From Paractinoplanes rishiriensis (lineage in GTDB: Bacteria > Actinomycetota > Actinomycetes > Mycobacteriales > Micromonosporaceae): 64,000 nucleotides of DNA. The notes beneath the pieces are model-generated. The model saw only the letters and a program-made list of their open reading frames with translations, was not told where the DNA came from and did no database searches. Of the stretch, positions 61,590 to 64,000 are shown piece by piece. How positions within the stretch are numbered: position 1 is the stretch's first letter; each line of letters opens with the position of its first letter. The stretch is from NCBI RefSeq assembly GCF_016862375.1, contig NZ_BOMV01000092.1, forward strand, positions 27,362 through 91,361, read 5' to 3'. Position numbers and translations under genes: made by a program.

Positions 61590-61935
61590 TCCCGTTTCGC
61601 CCACTTGCGCAGCGCTTGCTGCGAGGTGGCGCTGACGAGAATGCTTAGTCAGCTCGGTGCTAAGGCGTGCCTGCGATCGGGCACACCCGACGAGATTGAC
61701 GTCGATGTCCTGCCGTCGCGGGCACGAAGTACCAGCCCCGCTCGGCGTCGGGCTTGTTGGCAACGACCATGCCGGCCGGCGAAGAGCAGGGGATGGGTCC
61801 TGCCGGATCGGGTACAAAGTCCCTGTTGCAGGCCGGCCCGGACGGGAATTCTGGTCGAGGGCCGCGTGATTGATCGGACCTGTTTTCCTGAGCTGCGGCC
61901 CGTCTGCCGGGCCCGACCAAACAGTGGAGATGTCG
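61590..61935. other. region upstream of narK without recognisable gene
   Basis: Short open frames exist on both strands but show neither ribosome sites nor known motifs. It presumably holds the narK promoter; the ribosome site GTGGAGATGTCG ends it. Confidence 0.4.
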
Positions 61936-63189
61936 ATGAGCGCATCGCGGCAGCCGGTGGCCCCAGCTGGGGCCGGCCGGGAGGGGGGCGCCGGTAGTCC
62001 GGGGTTGATGTTGGCCCTGGCGACCGTCGGTTTCGCGGTGAATTTCTGGGCGTGGGCGTTGCTGAGTCCGTTGGCGGTGAAGTTCGCGACGGCGTTGCAG
62101 TTGAGTTCGTTTCAGCAGGCGTTGCTGGTGGCGGTGCCGGTGGTCGTGGGTTCGGTGGGCCGGATTCCGGTGGGTGCGCTGACCGACCGGTTCGGCGGGC
62201 GGATCATGTTCCCGCTGGTGTCGGTGGCCACGATCGTGCCGGTGCTCTTCCTCGGCCTGTTCGGGCAGGGTTCGCTGACAGCGCTGCTGGCCGGCGGCTT
62301 CTTCCTGGGTATCGGCGGCACCGCGTTCGCGGTGGGTGTGCCGTTCATCAGTGCATGGTTCCCGCCGCAGCGGCGGGGTACCGCCGTCGGTGTCTTCGGA
62401 GCCGGCATGGGCGGGACGGCGATCAGCGCGCTGACCACGGTGAAGCTGGTGGACGCGGGGGGCACGGCGACACCGTTCGTGCTGACCGCGGTCGTGTTGG
62501 CGGTATACGCGATGGTGGCTTATCTGCTGCTGCGGGACGCGCCCGGCCGGACGGTGCCCACAGCGCCGCTGACGTCGCGGCTCGCCTCAGCTCTGCGGCT
62601 GCGGATCACCTGGCAGGCATCCGCGCTGTACGCGGTCGCGTTCGGCGGCTACGTGGCGTTCTCGGTGTACCTGCCGTCGTATCTGAAGACCGCGTACGGG
62701 CTGACCCAGGCGGACGCGGCGAACAGGATGGCCGGTTTCGTGGTGCTCGCGGTGATCATGCGGCCGGTGGGGGGCTGGCTGTCGGACCGGTTCGCCGCCA
62801 CGAAAGTATTGGGTGCCGCGCTGGCGGTCGTGGTGGCCGGCGCGGTGGTGCAGTCGTTCACCCCCGGGCTGGCGCCGGTCGGCACGATCGCGTTCTTGAG
62901 CATGGCTGCCGCGCTGGGTGCGGGCAGCGGCGCCACGTTCGCGTTGGTCGCCCAGATGGCGCCGGCGCAGCAGGTCGGCTCGGTCACCGGGGTGGTCGGC
63001 GCGGCCGGCGGGCTGGGCGGGTTCGTGCCGCCGCTGGTGATGGGTGTCATCTACGGCCAGTACGGCGACTACGCCCTCGGGCTGGTACTGCTCGCAATGG
63101 TGGCGCTCGCCGCGCTGCTGCTGGACGTGTTCTCCGTGGCTCGCCGGTCGACAGCGGCCGGGTCATCGGGGCAGACCGCGCATGTGTGA
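61936..63189 (+). CDS. narK: nitrate/nitrite transporter (NarK family)
   Basis: A 417-residue major facilitator with 12 helices. Nitrate-signature motifs are visible: NFWAWALLSPLAVKF in helix 1, GRIPVGALTDRFGGR after helix 2, GIGGTAFAVGVPFISAWFPPQRRGTAVGVFGAGMGG (landmark G-x-x-F-x-x-G-x-x) in helices 4-5, and GGLGGFVPPLVMG in helix 11. The substrate arginines in helices 2 and 8 are in place (VGRIP; MRPVGGWLSDRF). ATG 61936 lies six bases after GGAGA. The stop overlaps the next gene. It feeds nitrate to, or removes nitrite from, the nitrate reductase whose narG begins at 63784. Confidence 0.93.
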   Translation: MSASRQPVAPAGAGREGGAGSPGLMLALATVGFAVNFWAWALLSPLAVKFATALQLSSFQQALLVAVPVVVGSVGRIPVGALTDRFGGRIMFPLVSVATIVPVLFLGLFGQGSLTALLAGGFFLGIGGTAFAVGVPFISAWFPPQRRGTAVGVFGAGMGGTAISALTTVKLVDAGGTATPFVLTAVVLAVYAMVAYLLLRDAPGRTVPTAPLTSRLASALRLRITWQASALYAVAFGGYVAFSVYLPSYLKTAYGLTQADAANRMAGFVVLAVIMRPVGGWLSDRFAATKVLGAALAVVVAGAVVQSFTPGLAPVGTIAFLSMAAALGAGSGATFALVAQMAPAQQVGSVTGVVGAAGGLGGFVPPLVMGVIYGQYGDYALGLVLLAMVALAALLLDVFSVARRSTAAGSSGQTAHV

Positions 63190-63667
63190 ATACTGCGGCT
63201 GCCAGGCGGTCACCGCCATCGGTGACCTGACCCGCGAACACGATCACGTGGTCGCGTTGATCGGCGACGTCCGAGTCGCGCACACTGCCGGCGACACCGA
63301 CCGGATGGCGGGTCTGGCCCGCCGGATAGCCGCCGTTCTGGCACCGCACACAGCGGTGGAAGAACAGGGCCTGTTCCCGCTGCTGGCCGCAGAATTCCCC
63401 GAACACGTCGCCACGCTGGAGCTGGAACACCGTCAGGTCGAGGCGGTGCTCGGCGCGGCGGCCGACGGCACCCCGGCCGACCCAGGCTGGCCCGACCGGC
63501 TGATCACCACCCTCGAGGTGTTGCGCGAGCACATCCTCAAAGAGCAGGACGGCGTCTTCCCCGCGGCACTGACCAGCCTCAGCGGATCCGACTGGGACGG
63601 CGTCAACGCCGTCCGCGCCCGAGTCGGCAGCCTGCTCGCCGCACCGGAGGCGACATCGGCGCCGTGA
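63182..63667 (+). CDS. hemerythrin-like domain protein
   Basis: A 161-residue four-helix protein. The diiron ligand set is recognisable: TREHDHVV (helix 1), HTAVEEQGLFPLL (helix 2, H and E), LELEHRQVEAV (helix 3) and LREHILKEQDGVFP (helix 4, H and E). The N-terminus MCEYCGCQ holds three cysteines, a feature of actinobacterial members next to nar genes. It may sense or scavenge O2 or NO during nitrate respiration; that role is inference from location. ATG 63182 lies inside the end of narK, so the two are co-translated. Confidence 0.88.
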   Translation: MCEYCGCQAVTAIGDLTREHDHVVALIGDVRVAHTAGDTDRMAGLARRIAAVLAPHTAVEEQGLFPLLAAEFPEHVATLELEHRQVEAVLGAAADGTPADPGWPDRLITTLEVLREHILKEQDGVFPAALTSLSGSDWDGVNAVRARVGSLLAAPEATSAP

Positions 63668-63689
63668 CGTGGTCAGACAGATGTTTGCA

Positions 63690-63783
63690 GTACGCAATCG
63701 CTGCGTATCGCCCAAGGTATCGCTAATGTGAAGATCGCCAGGACGTCTCGACAACCGCCACACGGCGGTGCGGGAGGATGGAC
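63690..63783 (+). promoter_or_regulatory. narG upstream region with repeated GTATCGC
   Basis: GTATCGC occurs at 63705-63711 and 63717-63723 (12 bases apart), with a related GCAATCGC at 63694-63701. Direct repeats a little over one turn apart suggest a response-regulator or OmpR/LuxR-type site. GGGAGGATGGAC (63773-63783) is the narG ribosome site. Confidence 0.4.
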
Positions 63784-64000
63784 ATGGTCAGCACTCCGCA
63801 ACGAACCTCCGGCTCTCCATCCGCAGGGGCCGGGCTCGACGATCCGCTGACCCAGGCACTGGTCGGCACCCGCCGGTTCTTCACCCGCGCCGAGGTGTCG
63901 CCGGACCATCGCTCGCTGTATCAGATCGGCGGCCGGCAGGCGGACGTGTTCTACCGCGACCGGTGGGCGCACGACAAGGTGGTGCGCTCGACGCACGGGG
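63784..64000 (+). CDS. narG: respiratory nitrate reductase alpha subunit, N-terminal part
   Basis: The first 72 codons of NarG; the rest is beyond the window. LTQALVGTRRFFTRAEVSPD, then VFYRDRWAHDKVVRSTHG, is the conserved beginning leading to the H-x3-C-x3-C iron-sulfur (FS0) site, whose histidine (STHG) is visible here. NarG holds the molybdenum cofactor and reduces nitrate at the membrane. A good ribosome site (GGGAGG) precedes ATG 63784. narK, the hemerythrin gene and narG are co-directional, with a 116-base gap before narG that may hold its own promoter. Confidence 0.93.
   Translation, partial: MVSTPQRTSGSPSAGAGLDDPLTQALVGTRRFFTRAEVSPDHRSLYQIGGRQADVFYRDRWAHDKVVRSTHG

Overview
The window is high-GC DNA with GTG/TTG starts, ATGA/GTGA operon overlaps and strong AGGAGG ribosome sites. 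It encodes actinomycete-type families: tandem-domain universal stress proteins, a small actin-like protein, DksA/TraR zinc fingers, cytidylate-kinase-like proteins, phosphoketolase and an MrpA-MrpB fusion. This points to a soil actinomycete, most likely of the Micromonosporaceae/Actinoplanes type. That placement is inferred from gene families and base composition; there is no rRNA or marker gene to fix it. No tRNA, rRNA or CRISPR array was seen.

Layout. 0-9.4 kb: start of a GH2 glucuronidase-like gene, a cytidylate-kinase-like gene, a MarR regulator divergent from a complete six-gene Mrp Na+/H+ antiporter operon (mrpA/B fusion, C, D, E, F, G), and a small membrane protein. 9.5-16.3 kb: universal stress protein, M20 amidohydrolase plus TRIC channel, orphan cytochrome oxidase subunit I, FUSC transporter, separated by short gene relics. 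16.3-38.6 kb: carbon metabolism (G6PDH, SMP-30 lactonase, GH3 beta-glucosidase, glucuronide transporter, fructuronate reductase, a gutted glucuronate isomerase, GH2 beta-glucuronidase, phosphoketolase), two oxidoreductases, a Ser/Thr kinase, a HAD phosphatase and a P-type Ca2+/cation ATPase. 38.7-41.7 kb: an IS110 element and an IS5-type element. 42-52 kb: a gene graveyard in which domain-sized pieces of cupin, V-ATPase subunits E/C/F, G6PDH, GH15, DksA, Usp, GH65 and lactate dehydrogenase are joined to each other, interspersed with intact Usp, DksA and MreB-like genes and ended by an IS481/IS3-like element. 52-57.2 kb: an accessory cassette with a small excisionase and a large membrane-anchored NACHT-TPR protein between two related 137-bp elements. 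57.3-60.2 kb: an ArsR-SulP-adenylate kinase operon. 60.3-64 kb: recombinase relic, frameshifted response regulator, then narK, a hemerythrin-like protein and the start of narG.

The gene set (several Usp proteins, narK-narG, cytochrome oxidase, phosphoketolase, G6PDH, P-type ATPase, LDH relic, DksA) resembles the low-oxygen/dormancy gene complement of other actinobacteria (the DosR regulon of mycobacteria is the known comparison). I saw no convincing DosR-type box, so co-regulation is inference. A second theme is glucuronate/beta-glucoside use: GH2, a glucuronide-type symporter, UxuB and a UxaC pseudogene form a partly decayed pathway.

The best candidate for a new system is the 1127-residue NACHT-TPR membrane protein at 53.0-56.4 kb, a STAND-type NTPase resembling defence or signalling NTPases. 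Its two flanking elements have perfect 12-bp inverted termini, equal length and a highly diverged centre.
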